Virus record (IMG/VR): IMGVR_UViG_3300009684_000144
Span: 1-27,254 of that record
Length of the DNA stretch: 27,254 bases
Source: a virus
Strand: one strand, 5' to 3'
Part shown: positions 27,143-27,254 of the stretch, in pieces
Position numbering within the stretch: the stretch's first letter is position 1
Layout: each line of letters starts with the position of its first letter
Notes under the pieces: model-generated
The model's input: only the letters and a program-made list of their open reading frames with translations
The model's database searches: none
What the model was told of the DNA's origin: nothing
Program-made: the position numbers and the translations under genes

Positions 27143-27254
27143 ATGGAAGCATTCAAGACTTGGGAAGAGATGACCGTACTGGAGCAGATGCAGTGCCAGT
27201 ACTGGGATATGTACAAGGATGCCTACGGTATCCGTCCACGCCACATGAACCTCG
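27143..27254 (+). CDS. Conserved phage protein, 3' end outside window
   Basis: Begins MEAFKTWEEMTVLEQMQCQYWDMYKDAYGIRPRHMNL and runs off the edge. The YWDMYKDxYGIRPRH block is a strongly conserved motif of a phage protein family of unknown function. TAGGAG lies 8 nt before the ATG. Confidence 0.8.
   Translation, partial: MEAFKTWEEMTVLEQMQCQYWDMYKDAYGIRPRHMNL

Overview
The window looks like part of the genome of a large lytic tailed phage (Caudoviricetes) infecting a Gram-negative, probably aquatic, bacterium. The evidence is tail-fibre and adhesin genes (collagen-like, polyglycine, kelch-like repeats), a SleB-type lysin with a signal anchor, an ATP-dependent DNA ligase, an HNH nuclease, several glycosyltransferases, and a right-hand half packed with tiny genes driven by near-perfect sigma70-type promoters. 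Two exact copies of the T4 late-promoter octamer TATAAATA suggest a T4-like programme. No capsid, terminase, polymerase or integrase gene is visible, so the T4-like placement is inference.

Left half (1-16803), mostly minus strand. A collagen-like fibre protein, a GT2-methyltransferase fusion and a 2OG-Fe(II) oxygenase-like gene come first. A plus-strand HNH gene follows, ending in a bidirectional terminator. Next is an early-type minus operon: ligase, an 80-aa protein, translation initiation factor IF-1 and a 70-aa protein. A second minus cluster encodes the SleB lysin, a membrane protein, a small basic protein and an A-type Fe-S carrier (ErpA/IscA-like). A 1363-aa surface protein carries two tandem Hint (intein/hedgehog-like) domains. 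Two plus-strand GT9-like genes, a kelch-like stub, a GT25-like paralogue pair, and a small gene next to a polyglycine adhesin complete this half. Together they form a virion-surface, host-surface glycan and lysis module.

Junction (16804-17935). This is a non-coding stretch of about 1.1 kb where transcription diverges. It holds four AATACCCCGCT-type repeats, a tRNA with anticodon CAT and its own promoter, and a same-strand array of seven DnaA boxes (TTATNCACA) plus five one-mismatch or degenerate boxes, nearly all spaced 11 bp or 17-18 bp apart. It is a good candidate for a replication origin or a host-DnaA sink.

Right half (17936-27254), all plus strand. About thirty small genes (46-189 aa) are arranged as repeated cassettes: often a GACCCTA...TAGGGTC hairpin, then TTGACA-17 bp-TATAAT, then an ACACACTAAGGAGC leader, then ATG. 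Every one of the 22 strong promoters I scored here has a 17-bp spacer. These are probably early host-takeover genes; most have no recognisable function. Among them are three regions that look like structured RNAs rather than proteins (19097-19235, 23983-24105, 26280-26442). Some promoters place the start codon at the expected transcription start, which predicts leaderless mRNAs.
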